From: Actinomycetes bacterium
Lineage (GTDB): Bacteria > Actinomycetota > Acidimicrobiia > Acidimicrobiales > Acidimicrobiaceae
Direction: 5' to 3'
DNA length: 33,377 bases
Assembly: GCA_021810525.1 (NCBI GenBank)
Contig: JAJZIP010000010.1
Span: forward strand, 3,060-36,436
Below, piece by piece: positions 15,030 through 23,961 of this stretch. A program made the position numbers and the translations under genes. Under the pieces are notes generated by a model, which worked only from the letters and a program-made list of their open reading frames with translations, did no database searches and was not told the origin of the DNA. Every line of letters starts with the position of its first letter. Position 1 is the stretch's first letter.

Positions 15030-15824
15030 TCACGGTGCAAAGTCAGCCAGCTGAAAGTTATCCTGGCCATTCCTAAGGGACTTCGCTACGCTCCTTAGAT
15101 GGAATTGAACAGCTTTTTCGGCTGCATCTGGGTTACCGCTACAGATTGCCTCAACCATCGCCTCGTGCTCGGACAAAGAATGATCAGGTCGTCCCGGGGT
15201 GAGAATTGTTCTGTACTGGAATCTCACGCTTTGTGCCTTCAACATGTCTACCAAGTTACGAACGGTTTCATGTCCTGAACATTCAATTATGAAACGGTGT
15301 AACCTGGCATTGCCATCAGAGTACCCAAGCAAATCTCCCTCTTTGTGGCGGATCCGCATCTCTTCGAGGATTGCTCTTAACGATTCTCCCTGTTGAGCAG
15401 TAATTTTTTCTGCTGCCTTACGAGCTGCGAGCCCCTCTAGTACCATGCGAACCTCAATAATTTCATAGGCCTCATCCTCACTAATCAAACGGACACGTGC
15501 TCCCCGATTTGCCTCCCGAATAACGAGCCCCTCTTGCTCAAGCCTGGCTAGTGCAGTCCTAACGACCGAGCGGCCTACGCCCAGCTTTTCCACTAATTCC
15601 GACTCGACAAGGCGCTCATTCGGATGATGCTTACCACTAATTATCGCCTCTCTAAGCAGCAGATATCCATGTTCTCCACCGTTTCCTCTCACCGGTCGAA
15701 AGATCTCTGCTGCACGTTGCGAAACTTGAGCGTCCTCGATTGATTGAGATTCAAGAGAGTCCGACAAAGGCAACCGCTTCGTGCCGACGGATTTGGCGCT
15801 CGAACTTTTAGACTTTTTAGCCAT
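15030..15824 (-). CDS. GntR family transcriptional regulator, FadR/FCD subfamily
   Basis: This 264-residue regulator has a variable basic N-terminus of ~50 residues, a winged helix (LREAIISGKHHPNERLVESE to ANRGARVRL, about 56-115, with recognition-helix segment LGVGRSVVRTAL), and a C-terminal FCD effector domain (about 120-250) with candidate metal ligands in HRFIIECSGH and LSEHEAMVEA. A GAGGAAAGGG site precedes the ATG. FCD proteins bind carboxylic acids or aromatic acids and usually repress nearby catabolic genes. It is the last gene of a minus-strand run (tctCBA, aldehyde dehydrogenase, ETF) and is the only regulator seen in the window, so it is the first candidate for the GTCGAC-type operators described here. 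Confidence 0.92.
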   Translation of the reverse strand: MAKKSKSSSAKSVGTKRLPLSDSLESQSIEDAQVSQRAAEIFRPVRGNGGEHGYLLLREAIISGKHHPNERLVESELVEKLGVGRSVVRTALARLEQEGLVIREANRGARVRLISEDEAYEIIEVRMVLEGLAARKAAEKITAQQGESLRAILEEMRIRHKEGDLLGYSDGNARLHRFIIECSGHETVRNLVDMLKAQSVRFQYRTILTPGRPDHSLSEHEAMVEAICSGNPDAAEKAVQFHLRSVAKSLRNGQDNFQLADFAP

Positions 15825-15860
15825 TACCCTTTCCTCTCGATAACCTAATGTCGGTCCATA

Positions 15861-17660
15861 TCATCCTGATAAAGCACCATTCTCTCGTTCATATTCTAAC
15901 TTGACAAGCGATTGAATAAGATAAGGTGCCACTGCTCCCCATTCATAGACGATGCCAATATCTGACTGATCGAATACTGGAGCGGTTTCGTCCGGATTGA
16001 TGGCAACAACTGTGCCAGCACGTCGAATCCCAACCATGTGGTTAAAGCTTCCACTCACGCCAATTGCTACATAAAGTTCAGGGGCAATACTCAGACCTGT
16101 AATCCCAATTTGAGTACCACGAGCCATCCAGCTACGGTCCGTTACTTTCCGAGTTGATGCTAATTCCGCGCCCAGATATCCACAAAAGGCGCGAACCTGA
16201 GGGTACTCTCCAGGATAAACTCCGAGACCCAGGCCCACTACCCTACGCGCACTCGCCAAGGACCCTATGTCCTCATTTACTTCGTGCTTTACGATCTTTA
16301 CGCGGCCTGTATCCAAAATAGGGAGGTCCACAATCTCAGCCGCAGCAATTCGAGGTTCAAGAATAGGTAAAATCCCGGGTCTAACAGTTACCATCTGAAT
16401 TGGTGACGCAGAGGTGACAGCAGCCACAAGTTGACCGCCAAAGGCAGGCTTCCAACATGTCAAAGTGTCGGATGTCAGCTCTAAGTCCACGGCGTCACCA
16501 GTTAGTCCTGCACCCAAACGTGCCGCAACCCGCCCCATTACCTCACGTCCCCAAGTAGTGCTTGGTCCAATAATGCAAAATGGCTCGGTTCTAAGCGCCC
16601 AATCAGCAACTAGTCGGCCTGCCAATTCTTCGAGTCCATTCGACATGGACCGTGCGACTTCATCTGCGCCCCAACTGGCAAAGTCCATCGAATTGGTGTC
16701 ATCAAAGATGAGAGCTACCACATTTGCATTCCGGCGTGCAGCGATTTCTGCTGCCTTACCGAGGAGCTCTCGAGCCAACTGGGTTTTACCTGGCTCAATC
16801 ACAACGGCAATCGGATATCGATCAGACACATTAGATGAACTCTGCACTCGCCCAATATTTTGGCGCTGATCCTCTTCAAAAAGCCCCTTCTCGAGCAATA
16901 GCTGAATAAGCTGTTCCGACACCATTTCAGCGGTGCCGGATAGGCGGATCTGCCCCCGATTACTGGTGAGTATGCGGGTCTTTCCTACTCTGGTTGGGCT
17001 TCCCTCACTTCCCCAGGGTCCACCCCCCAGTGAGGCAGCATCAAGGCGCCGAATTTGATCATTCGCAATTGTTTGGAATATCTCTGGTTTTGCCTTCGCG
17101 GGCGAACAGAGCCGCTCCGACACAGAAATTACTGCTGGCAATTCAACTACCACCTCTCGCCAACCATCGTCACGCTCGCACCCCAAGTACAGTTCCCGTT
17201 CCCTGAGATCCAGAGTACGTACTCCAGCAACGAACGGCAGGCCAATTAGTTCTGCAACCTCTGGGCCAATTTGGCCCGTGTCGGCATCCACCGAATTGAG
17301 ACCGCACAGTACTATGTCAAAAGGCCCAATGATTCGTAGAGCAGCTACAAGTGCACGTGCTGTAGCTAATGTATCAGAACCAGCGAATTTAGGATCTGTT
17401 ATCAACACAGCCTCATCAGCTCCAGCCGCAAGCATCTCCTTCAGTGCGTCTGCCGCTTGAGGGGGACCAAGAGTAACGACTGTGCTCTTTCCTCCAGTCT
17501 CCCGCGCCAGATTAATTGCCATCGACGCAGCGCGGCGGCAATAAGGGTTTATTTCTAAAGATGAGTCGTCTCGTATCATCCGCCCATCATCACCTAGGCG
17601 CATCTCTTCAAACCTGGGAATTTGCTTTATGAGCGCAGCGACTTGTAACTCACCTGTCAT
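15861..17660 (-). CDS. Fused electron transfer flavoprotein (EtfB-EtfA in one chain)
   Basis: This 599-residue protein joins two proteins that are normally separate. Residues ~1-250 are EtfB-like: VAALIKQIPRFEEMRL, then INPYCRRAASMAI and DTGQIGPEVAELIGLPFV. Residues ~275-599 are EtfA-like, ending in the FAD-binding part SIAPELYVAIGVSGSFNHM and VAINPDETAPVFDQSDIGIV. It carries electrons from a flavin or acyl-CoA dehydrogenase to a membrane oxidoreductase. It overlaps the aldehyde dehydrogenase by four bases (17657-17660), so the two are co-translated. No acyl-CoA dehydrogenase or ETF:quinone oxidoreductase is in the window, so its electron donor is unknown. Confidence 0.88.
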   Translation of the reverse strand: MTGELQVAALIKQIPRFEEMRLGDDGRMIRDDSSLEINPYCRRAASMAINLARETGGKSTVVTLGPPQAADALKEMLAAGADEAVLITDPKFAGSDTLATARALVAALRIIGPFDIVLCGLNSVDADTGQIGPEVAELIGLPFVAGVRTLDLRERELYLGCERDDGWREVVVELPAVISVSERLCSPAKAKPEIFQTIANDQIRRLDAASLGGGPWGSEGSPTRVGKTRILTSNRGQIRLSGTAEMVSEQLIQLLLEKGLFEEDQRQNIGRVQSSSNVSDRYPIAVVIEPGKTQLARELLGKAAEIAARRNANVVALIFDDTNSMDFASWGADEVARSMSNGLEELAGRLVADWALRTEPFCIIGPSTTWGREVMGRVAARLGAGLTGDAVDLELTSDTLTCWKPAFGGQLVAAVTSASPIQMVTVRPGILPILEPRIAAAEIVDLPILDTGRVKIVKHEVNEDIGSLASARRVVGLGLGVYPGEYPQVRAFCGYLGAELASTRKVTDRSWMARGTQIGITGLSIAPELYVAIGVSGSFNHMVGIRRAGTVVAINPDETAPVFDQSDIGIVYEWGAVAPYLIQSLVKLEYERENGALSG

Positions 17661-19171
17661 CCCTTACCGCCTCTTTCGGATGTAGATTTCGGAACGACAT
17701 TCGCTGAATCCCGTTTCTCGACACTTGTCTCACGGATCGTCCGCCAACGCCATGTAGAAAATTCGTCAAGATCGGCTACTTCGCCGTAGCGTGAGCCATT
17801 GCCAGAGCAGCCCAATCCTCCGAATGGAGCCCTGACATCTGATTTCACTGTCCGATCGTTGACATGCCCTACGCCTGTCCTCAACTGATCCAGTACGGCA
17901 CCTCCTCGTACCAAATCGGATGTGAACACTGAAGCAACCAAACCGTATGAAGTCATGTTGGCCAAATTTATCGCCTCATCTTCATCTCGTACGACCGTCA
18001 CAGGTGCCACTGGTCCAAAAATCTCCTCTGTGTACACGGGCATGGATGGATCGACGTTCCCGAGAACGGTAGGCCAATAAAAGCGACCTTCGCGTCTGGC
18101 ACCTGTTCGAATCACCGCACCAGCGCTGACACTTGAATTGACTAGACGTTCGACTCGATCTGCCTGTGATTCGCTGATGAGCGGTCCAATGTCAACCTTG
18201 TCAGTAGCCGGATCGCCAACCCTCAACTTTTCAGCCAGCTCAACCAAAGTTGTGACGTACCTTTCTGCAACGTCAACATGCACTATATGCCGTCCGGTAG
18301 CCATGCATATCTGCCCTTGATGCCCGAACGACCCCCTTGCACCCGCATTTGCCGCCTGGCCCACCTCAGCATCGTCTAAGACAATCAGTGCATTATTTCC
18401 CCCAAGCTCCAGGGAAATGCTCTTGAGCGACTCGCCCGCCAACATACCAACTCTGCGCCCAACAGCTGTCGACCCAGTAAAGCTCACCTTAGCTATGTTT
18501 GGATCTAAGATAAGAGCTTCACCAACATCGGCGCCCCCTGGTATAACTTGGAGAACACCCGCTGGTAGCCCCGCTTTTTCAAACACCATTGCCAGTATAA
18601 CTCCGCCACTTACCGGAGTTCGTGGATCAGGCTTGAGAACGACTGCATTACCTGCAGCGAGTGCTGGTGCAATCGCTCGAACGCCCAAGACGAGTGGCGA
18701 ATTCCAGGGAGTTATAACTGCAACTACACCATAGGCAATACGCTCCGCAAAACTTTGCTCAAACCTAGTCCCAGTGTTGATGACGACGCTATTGATCATC
18801 TCACGAGCTATGCGAGCACCTGACATTAGCTTTTCGGAGGTAAGTCGAACGCTATCCTCTGCCCTCCCCTGGGTCGACCCCGTTTCGTGGACGAGCCACC
18901 AAGCCACCTCATCAATGCTGTCAATAAGAACTTCAGCAGCCTTTTCAAGAATATTGGCCCTAGCCGCACCAGAGTAACTTGACCATACTTTTGATGCACC
19001 AGCTGCTTGGCTAGCAGCTAAAGTCACATCATCGAGAGAAGCTTGACCTCCTCTAGCTAAGACTCTTCCTGACGCCGGAGAGATTATTTCCAAAATGCTC
19101 CCTCCGCCCGTTTCCCATGATCCTCCGGTCCAAATACATCCCTCCCAGCTTCGGTCTTGCATTAGCCTCAT
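17657..19171 (-). CDS. Aldehyde dehydrogenase, benzaldehyde/vanillin dehydrogenase-like
   Basis: This 504-residue NAD(P)-dependent aldehyde dehydrogenase has all catalytic residues: Asn156 in TPWNSPL, Glu255 in SLELGGNN, and nucleophile Cys289 in HQGQICMATGRH. The HQGQICM context is that of benzaldehyde, salicylaldehyde and vanillin dehydrogenases, so an aromatic aldehyde is the likely substrate, oxidised to the benzoate. A GGAAGG site lies about 8 bases before the ATG. It follows tctA after 107 bases and is coupled to the fused ETF gene. In the context of this window it would link side-chain cleavage (thiolase/DUF35 or PLP aldolase) to the extradiol ring-cleavage block. Confidence 0.9.
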   Translation of the reverse strand: MRLMQDRSWEGCIWTGGSWETGGGSILEIISPASGRVLARGGQASLDDVTLAASQAAGASKVWSSYSGAARANILEKAAEVLIDSIDEVAWWLVHETGSTQGRAEDSVRLTSEKLMSGARIAREMINSVVINTGTRFEQSFAERIAYGVVAVITPWNSPLVLGVRAIAPALAAGNAVVLKPDPRTPVSGGVILAMVFEKAGLPAGVLQVIPGGADVGEALILDPNIAKVSFTGSTAVGRRVGMLAGESLKSISLELGGNNALIVLDDAEVGQAANAGARGSFGHQGQICMATGRHIVHVDVAERYVTTLVELAEKLRVGDPATDKVDIGPLISESQADRVERLVNSSVSAGAVIRTGARREGRFYWPTVLGNVDPSMPVYTEEIFGPVAPVTVVRDEDEAINLANMTSYGLVASVFTSDLVRGGAVLDQLRTGVGHVNDRTVKSDVRAPFGGLGCSGNGSRYGEVADLDEFSTWRWRTIRETSVEKRDSANVVPKSTSERGGKG

Positions 19172-19218
19172 TTTGATCTTCCTTCCACTTCATTGCGATA
19201 TCGAATAAATCATTTTTC

Positions 19219-19230
19219 AACCATGTGGTT
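19219..19230. promoter_or_regulatory. Small palindrome between tctA and the aldehyde dehydrogenase gene
   Basis: AACCA and TGGTT arms flank two bases (AACCATGTGGTT). The arms resemble an inside-out FadR-type half-site pair. It sits about 50 bases upstream of the dehydrogenase start. It is short and could be chance. Confidence 0.25.
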
Positions 19231-19278
19231 CGTAAGAGACACCAGTTGAAATGTCCGAAAAACGCAAACCGACAGCTT

Positions 19279-20859
19279 CTACTCTTTACCCTCTACCACC
19301 ATTGTGGCTTGGCTATCGTCGACCATTCTTTCTACGTCTACTCCCGGATTCCTAAGCGTTCTTGCGCCCGGCACTAGATAGCCCTTCACCTTTACCACGT
19401 GTCTAAAATAAGGGCCCGTAAAGACGATAAATGCAAGGACGGCAAGAATCATTGCCATCGGCTGGAAAAATGCAAAAGTGTGAGTGGCTTTATCGAGAAT
19501 CCGGACCCTGCCCAAACTTTCTTCAGCCAATGGTCCAAGCAATGTACCCATCACTATAGGGGCTAAAGGAAGCTTCAATTTCACAATTGCATACCCAATG
19601 ACTCCAAAGATCAGTCCTATCACGACATCAGCAATTACACCATTAACGACATACGCCCCGACTGAACCAATTACTATGAGAGCCGGACCTATTATCTGTG
19701 GAGATATGCGAGCCATGCGTACAACTACTGGAGCACTCGCTATTCCCAAAACAGCTATCAGTATTTGCGCTAAAGGGATTGCCAACAAGAAGGCCGCAAC
19801 CGTAGATCCACTTTGAAAGAAGCCGGGTCCAGCTGTCAATCCATGAAGTGAAAGTGCCTCCAACATGAGTGCGGAAGTCGCCGCTCCAGGAATACCAAGG
19901 GTGAATGCCGGTATCAATTCAGCGATAAGCGTTGCGCCATCGGCCGCCTCTGGTGCCATTACACCAATAACGTTACCTGTACCCCAACTAAGGTGCCGTC
20001 CAATCTTCGACTCCATAGCATATGCAGCAATGTTAGAAAGCGTTACCCCTAGCCCAGGAATGACTCCGATGACGACACCCAACAAACTCGAACGCAGGAT
20101 CGATATTGGATGAGAAACTGCCGCATTCAAACCTTGTTTGATTCCTCCCCGAATTCTCACATCGTCAAGAGTGCGAGTACGGTTCTTCCAACTTTCTTCC
20201 ATCATCACGAATCCACTACCGATCGCAAAAACGCCCACGGCAACAAGTGCCAATGGAACTCCGTTTGATTTCAGAAAACTTGAACCAAAGCTGAAACGGT
20301 TAGTTCCCGTTATCACATCCGGACCAATAGTGGACAGGAGCACGCCCAGCCCGCCGAGAACTAAGCCAACTAGTACCTTGCCTCGCGAGGCGGCAGCAAC
20401 CATGGAAAGTCCGAAAATGGCAAGCATAAAATAGTCCACGGGCTGAAGCTTAAGGGCCGCATTTAATATAAGCGGTGCCACAAAGACGAGGAATCCCGTG
20501 GCGACAATGCCGCCAACTGCTCCTGCAATACCGATCGCCACCACGGCCTCTCCTGCACGACCTTGGCGAGCCATAGCAGGTCCCTCAAATGTAGTAGCAA
20601 TGTTGCCCGGGTGTCCGGGAACATTAAACACTACAGCAGTAATTGCGCCACCATATACCCCGCCCGTGTAACCAGCTACGAGCATTACCAAGGCATCAAT
20701 AGTCTGCAGGTGAATTGTTAATGGAAGCATTACGGTAAGAATGAATACTGGACCAAGGCCGGGGAGTGCTCCGAGAAAAATTCCGAGCAGACATCCGATG
20801 AGCAAGCTGAACATCGGGCCACTAGCAAAGAGTAGTTTAACACCTCCGGCCCAATCCAT
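19279..20859 (-). CDS. tctA: Tripartite tricarboxylate transporter, large membrane subunit TctA
   Basis: This 526-residue integral membrane protein has about 10-12 predicted helices. The TctA signature GALPGLGP is at residues 30-37 and its internal repeat GVIPGLG at 264-270. VFNVPGHPGNIATTFEGPAMAR and the EAADGATLIAELIPAFTLGIPG segment also match the family. TctA is the translocating subunit of secondary, ion-gradient-driven importers of carboxylates (citrate, and aromatic acids such as terephthalate or protocatechuate-type compounds in other bacteria). It lies two bases after tctB and is transcribed with tctC and tctB. In this setting an aromatic or side-chain carboxylic acid is a sensible cargo. 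Confidence 0.93.
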   Translation of the reverse strand: MDWAGGVKLLFASGPMFSLLIGCLLGIFLGALPGLGPVFILTVMLPLTIHLQTIDALVMLVAGYTGGVYGGAITAVVFNVPGHPGNIATTFEGPAMARQGRAGEAVVAIGIAGAVGGIVATGFLVFVAPLILNAALKLQPVDYFMLAIFGLSMVAAASRGKVLVGLVLGGLGVLLSTIGPDVITGTNRFSFGSSFLKSNGVPLALVAVGVFAIGSGFVMMEESWKNRTRTLDDVRIRGGIKQGLNAAVSHPISILRSSLLGVVIGVIPGLGVTLSNIAAYAMESKIGRHLSWGTGNVIGVMAPEAADGATLIAELIPAFTLGIPGAATSALMLEALSLHGLTAGPGFFQSGSTVAAFLLAIPLAQILIAVLGIASAPVVVRMARISPQIIGPALIVIGSVGAYVVNGVIADVVIGLIFGVIGYAIVKLKLPLAPIVMGTLLGPLAEESLGRVRILDKATHTFAFFQPMAMILAVLAFIVFTGPYFRHVVKVKGYLVPGARTLRNPGVDVERMVDDSQATMVVEGKE

Positions 20860-20861
20860 GT

Positions 20862-21506
20862 CTAGGACACTCCGATGTGGAAAATACCAGTTGATAGCGG
20901 TATTACTCCACTCAGATGGATGAGAACACTCAAAATTACAGCTAGAGCAGTGCCGGCAACTAATAGGACTGGAACGGCACGAATAGGCTGACCAAAAAGA
21001 AGGGGGCCACCGACAACCAAGGCGATACTGTCAATAAGAAATCCTACGACACCGAGCAAAGCGACATACAGAACTGCAAGGCCGACTGCAAGACCAAGGC
21101 CGACAATCCGAGTTTGTGCTACTGTATTTATAGGTCGTGACCCAAGAAGAAGCTCTACGGACTCTTTGGCGGTCGGCTGCTCATGACTTGGCAGCGGGAC
21201 CGTAACTTTAGGTACATTTGAGTTTTCAGCGGTACTTTTCAAATTTTGCGTAGACTTGGCAAGTTTTACCAGTTCTTTTACTAGATATGCGATGGCTAAT
21301 ACAAGAGTTGGTAGACCTATCACGCGTGGAAACAGGGTAACCCCTGCTGGATAATGACTTATACGTGAATCATAAAGACCTAATATGACCACGAGAACTG
21401 CGGCAAAAATAACGCCCAATAATCTTACGGATATAACAGTCGTTGGCTGCTTGTTCGATTGAGAGTCATCCAGTTCTATCCCTAATCCAGTCACCGGCTT
21501 GCCCAC
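20862..21506 (-). CDS. tctB: Tripartite tricarboxylate transporter, small membrane subunit TctB
   Basis: This 214-residue protein has four membrane segments (around VRLLGVIFAAVLVVILGLY, VIGLPTLVLAIAYLVK, VGLGLAVGLAVLYVALLGVVGF and PVLLVAGTALAVILSVLIHL), separated after the second by a hydrophilic loop of ~60 residues. This is the TctB (DUF1468) layout, longer than the usual 150-170 residues because of the N-terminus and loop. Sequence conservation in TctB is low, so the call rests on topology plus position between tctC and tctA, with gaps of 11 and 2 bases. Confidence 0.85.
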   Translation of the reverse strand: MGKPVTGLGIELDDSQSNKQPTTVISVRLLGVIFAAVLVVILGLYDSRISHYPAGVTLFPRVIGLPTLVLAIAYLVKELVKLAKSTQNLKSTAENSNVPKVTVPLPSHEQPTAKESVELLLGSRPINTVAQTRIVGLGLAVGLAVLYVALLGVVGFLIDSIALVVGGPLLFGQPIRAVPVLLVAGTALAVILSVLIHLSGVIPLSTGIFHIGVS

Positions 21507-21517
21507 TTTTGACCTCC

Positions 21518-22537
21518 CTATCCATCCAACGTAGATAAGTGTGACTTCACCAGGTTGTAGGCGTTTGTTTCCGAAGCCATCCAGGCTGAAGCGTCTTCAT
21601 ATGTCGGAGTCAGTGAGACTTTTTTCGCACTGGCTTGATAAGAAGGAGCCTTTTCGACAAGTGAGAGAGCCTGAGTCAGCACTCGGACAGCAGCGGAGGA
21701 CATGTTTGGTGGACCATCCAACCCCATAAGGTTAAAGAAGGCCTCATTTGGCGAACCTACCTGAGCTATTGACTCTGTTCCAGGCAGGTATGAAAGTGCC
21801 CTGGGAGCAAACTCAACCACTGGCTGAATCTTCTTTGCCGCAATTAGAGGAAGGGCCTGGGCACTTGTCACAGAAGCGAGATCAACGGCTCCGCTTAACA
21901 CCCCGTCAACTGATTGCGCGGCATTCGCGTACGGTACTGTGGCCACCTTGATGTGATTTACGTTCGCAAGGAACTGGGCGCTCATCCAACCAGCTGAGCT
22001 TTTCACCCCAAATACTCCAATTGTAACCGTTGACTTGCTATCCCGCAGGCTCGCAAAGTTCTGATATTGTGAGCCATACTTCGAGACGTATATTGAAGTG
22101 TCATTTCCAAAGAGACCAGCTAAGGGGGTATATTTGAGAGTCTTATATGCACCGTTGCCAACGAGTTCACCAACGGGCAGCTGTGGCAGATAGGACATCA
22201 TTAATATCCCGGAGTTAGGCGAACTATTATATACGTACTGTGCGGCAGTATTTCCCCCTCCTCCCAACACCGGCCGCACCGTAACAGGTACATCTAGAAC
22301 GGACTGCAGGTAGGGCTGAAGTACACTGGCAGAGGTGTAATTCGGCCCTCCCGGTCCTAGATTGGAAACCAAGGTTATACCCTGGGGAAATAGGTTCTTG
22401 GCTGCAGTCGATAACGATGTACTTGAAGTTGGTGCAGCTTTCGTCTGTGAGGATTTCGTACTTGTCGTACCCCCGCAACCAGCTGCGATCAAGCCTACAA
22501 CGACTAACGCTGCCTGAAGTTTTGCTATCTCCCTCAC
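21518..22537 (-). CDS. tctC: Tripartite tricarboxylate transporter substrate-binding lipoprotein TctC (copy 1)
   Basis: This 339-residue binding protein starts with GTG, preceded by AAGGGGGAAC. A signal peptide ends in lipobox IAAGC (Cys21), so it is a lipoprotein. FPQGITLVSNLGPGGPN corresponds to the TctC 'P.GPGG' loop, and RPVLGGGGNTAAQYV and VDGVLSGAVDLASV match the carboxylate-binding parts. It heads the tctCBA genes. A second copy, about three-quarters identical by eye over the mature region, is encoded at 26212-27273 without its own membrane subunits. Confidence 0.9.
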   Translation of the reverse strand: MREIAKLQAALVVVGLIAAGCGGTTSTKSSQTKAAPTSSTSLSTAAKNLFPQGITLVSNLGPGGPNYTSASVLQPYLQSVLDVPVTVRPVLGGGGNTAAQYVYNSSPNSGILMMSYLPQLPVGELVGNGAYKTLKYTPLAGLFGNDTSIYVSKYGSQYQNFASLRDSKSTVTIGVFGVKSSAGWMSAQFLANVNHIKVATVPYANAAQSVDGVLSGAVDLASVTSAQALPLIAAKKIQPVVEFAPRALSYLPGTESIAQVGSPNEAFFNLMGLDGPPNMSSAAVRVLTQALSLVEKAPSYQASAKKVSLTPTYEDASAWMASETNAYNLVKSHLSTLDG

Positions 22538-22653
22538 TTATTTGTTCCCCCTTGATAGATCATCTGTATTGACTGTTGCCTTTTGAATCAGCATCCACGG
22601 AGCTGCTGGCCCAAGAGCTATCCCCCGCACACCTCGTAGTCTTCTGGGAAACG

Positions 22654-23415
22654 CTACTTGCGGATGGGATTGGACCCATTGACATACCGGTTCATCACGC
22701 CATCGAACAGCGTCCATTTGACGCCAAGACCAAGTCGAACGGCCCGTCTGACTACGAACTCGTCATCCTCACTCTTGATAATACGTGCTAGTACTTCACG
22801 AGAGCGGCGTCCATGTTCAACGTCTACCTCGCCATGCAAGCTGAACCAGCGGACTGCCTTATCGCTCAAGTCATAGTGAGTCTTCAAGGCTTCAGCAACT
22901 TTCGGATAGCCAAGAACGTTTGCGACATCATTCACAAAATTGTGAGACGATAGAATTTCCAATAGCGAGAGGTGGAGAGCCGTTGTCGTCCAGACATACA
23001 TCACCATCATTGCCTCTGGCGATAAGATGTCAGGGTTTCCCACTTCATCCCGCGGAATTCCAAGCTCATCTACCAGATCGAAGTAGCACGAGTAGTGATC
23101 AACCGGAGAAACCTCTGTTTTACCCATCTCGTCATCCACGGACTCACCTAACAGTTCCCTGATCTCCATATCATAAGGACTCCCATAAAGCTGCTGAAGG
23201 AATGGGCCTCGCAGAAGTTGACCATGCGCCAGCTTGCCTGCATTGTTGATAAGATGGGTGTGAGGAAGCACCCAAAACTCTCGTACAAAACCTGAAACTT
23301 GCTCACGTGTCAATTCGCCCGCAAATAGCCCTTTCATTAGGGGATGGTGGATATTCGCGTGTTCATCTATCACCTGCTGACGCAGCTCATCAAGTAACGC
23401 CCTCGGATCCGTCAT
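22654..23415 (-). CDS. Heme-oxygenase-fold protein, CADD/PqqC/TenA-like (iron-containing redox enzyme family)
   Basis: The protein has 253 residues from the ATG at 23415, chosen because AAAGGAA lies about 9 bases upstream; a longer frame begins at 23475, inside the promoter/operator. It is all-alpha and begins in the CADD/PqqC manner (HHPLMKGLFAGELTREQV, then FVREFWVLPHTHLINNAG). Likely metal ligands are Glu96, His107 and Glu153, and the triad His194, Asp198, His201 in FSLHGEVDVEH, which fits the HxxxDxxH spacing of CADD-type diiron enzymes. Members of this fold perform oxidative tailoring, such as p-aminobenzoate formation (CADD), PQQ ring closure (PqqC, cofactor-free) or oxidative C-C or N-oxidation. 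The role here is unknown. It is transcribed toward tctCBA and has its own operator-bearing promoter. Confidence 0.78.
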   Translation of the reverse strand: MTDPRALLDELRQQVIDEHANIHHPLMKGLFAGELTREQVSGFVREFWVLPHTHLINNAGKLAHGQLLRGPFLQQLYGSPYDMEIRELLGESVDDEMGKTEVSPVDHYSCYFDLVDELGIPRDEVGNPDILSPEAMMVMYVWTTTALHLSLLEILSSHNFVNDVANVLGYPKVAEALKTHYDLSDKAVRWFSLHGEVDVEHGRRSREVLARIIKSEDDEFVVRRAVRLGLGVKWTLFDGVMNRYVNGSNPIRK

Positions 23416-23465
23416 CTTGCTATATTCCTTTCCATTCACTTTCCATAACCTAACTATTCCCACTT

Positions 23466-23487
23466 TAGTCGACATGATTGTCGACTA
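23466..23487. promoter_or_regulatory. Operator-like perfect inverted repeat at the promoter of the heme-oxygenase-fold gene
   Basis: Nine-base arms TAGTCGACA (23466-23474) and TGTCGACTA (23479-23487) are perfectly complementary around a 4-base spacer. The repeat begins at the last base of the -10 box on the minus strand and covers the probable transcription start, where a repressor would block initiation. Related sites lie at 27496-27517 and 29081-29100. Confidence 0.7.
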
Positions 23488-23514
23488 TCCTACACTCTGA
23501 TCGACCATTGTCAA
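23487..23514 (-). promoter_or_regulatory. Predicted sigma70 promoter of the heme-oxygenase-fold gene
   Basis: On the minus strand a consensus TTGACA (23514-23509) and TAGGAT (23492-23487) are separated by 16 bases. Transcription would begin near 23480, inside the inverted repeat, leaving a leader of about 65 bases. The downstream tctCBA genes may be read from it, as the gap to tctC is only 116 bases and shows no terminator. Confidence 0.6.
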
Positions 23515-23640
23515 GAGATTTGGTTGTGATTTTCAACGTTCCATCATCCGATTCACACATGGTGACCGGCCCCCAATAAGTTGATCAAACCGCGAATGTG
23601 AGTTTTGCCTCGATAATTATGAATGGATCGATACACATGA

Positions 23641-23874
23641 AGTCCAAAAGACGCCACTCCGGAGCAGGTAATCAAAAAAACTCTCCCCAGAGACAAACTG
23701 GCTATTGGGCGAATTCAATTAGGCAACACGGTTGCCCGGCGCATGAAAGACCTTGGCGTCACCGGAGTTTCGTCACCTCTGTATGAGAAAACTACAGTCG
23801 CTGATCCAACGGCCAGCTATCCAGAAGACCTGGTGAACCGCTAGTTCGCCCAAGAGCCGCCAGATACGCTTTGA
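23641..23874 (+). pseudogene. Decayed transposase fragment (IS3-type OrfB-like)
   Basis: One plus-strand frame between 23641 and 23874 reads like the middle of an IS3-family OrfB transposase: GNTVARRMKDLGVTGVSSPL, then YEKTTVADPTASYPEDLVNR, a stop at 23842-23844, and in the same frame FAQEPPDTL followed by TGA, where the family usually has a D after LVNR and LW after the D. Both stops fall at positions explained by point mutations. There is no start, no DDE region and no terminal repeats that I can find. The reading rests on recalled family wording, so the exact IS family is uncertain. Confidence 0.5.
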
Positions 23875-23961
23875 ATTATGACCCGGATCAATCACAACTG
23901 TCGTTCGCCAGCCCGCCACCCTGGTATGAGCACGGCTATACAAGGTTACAACTGTTGTATC

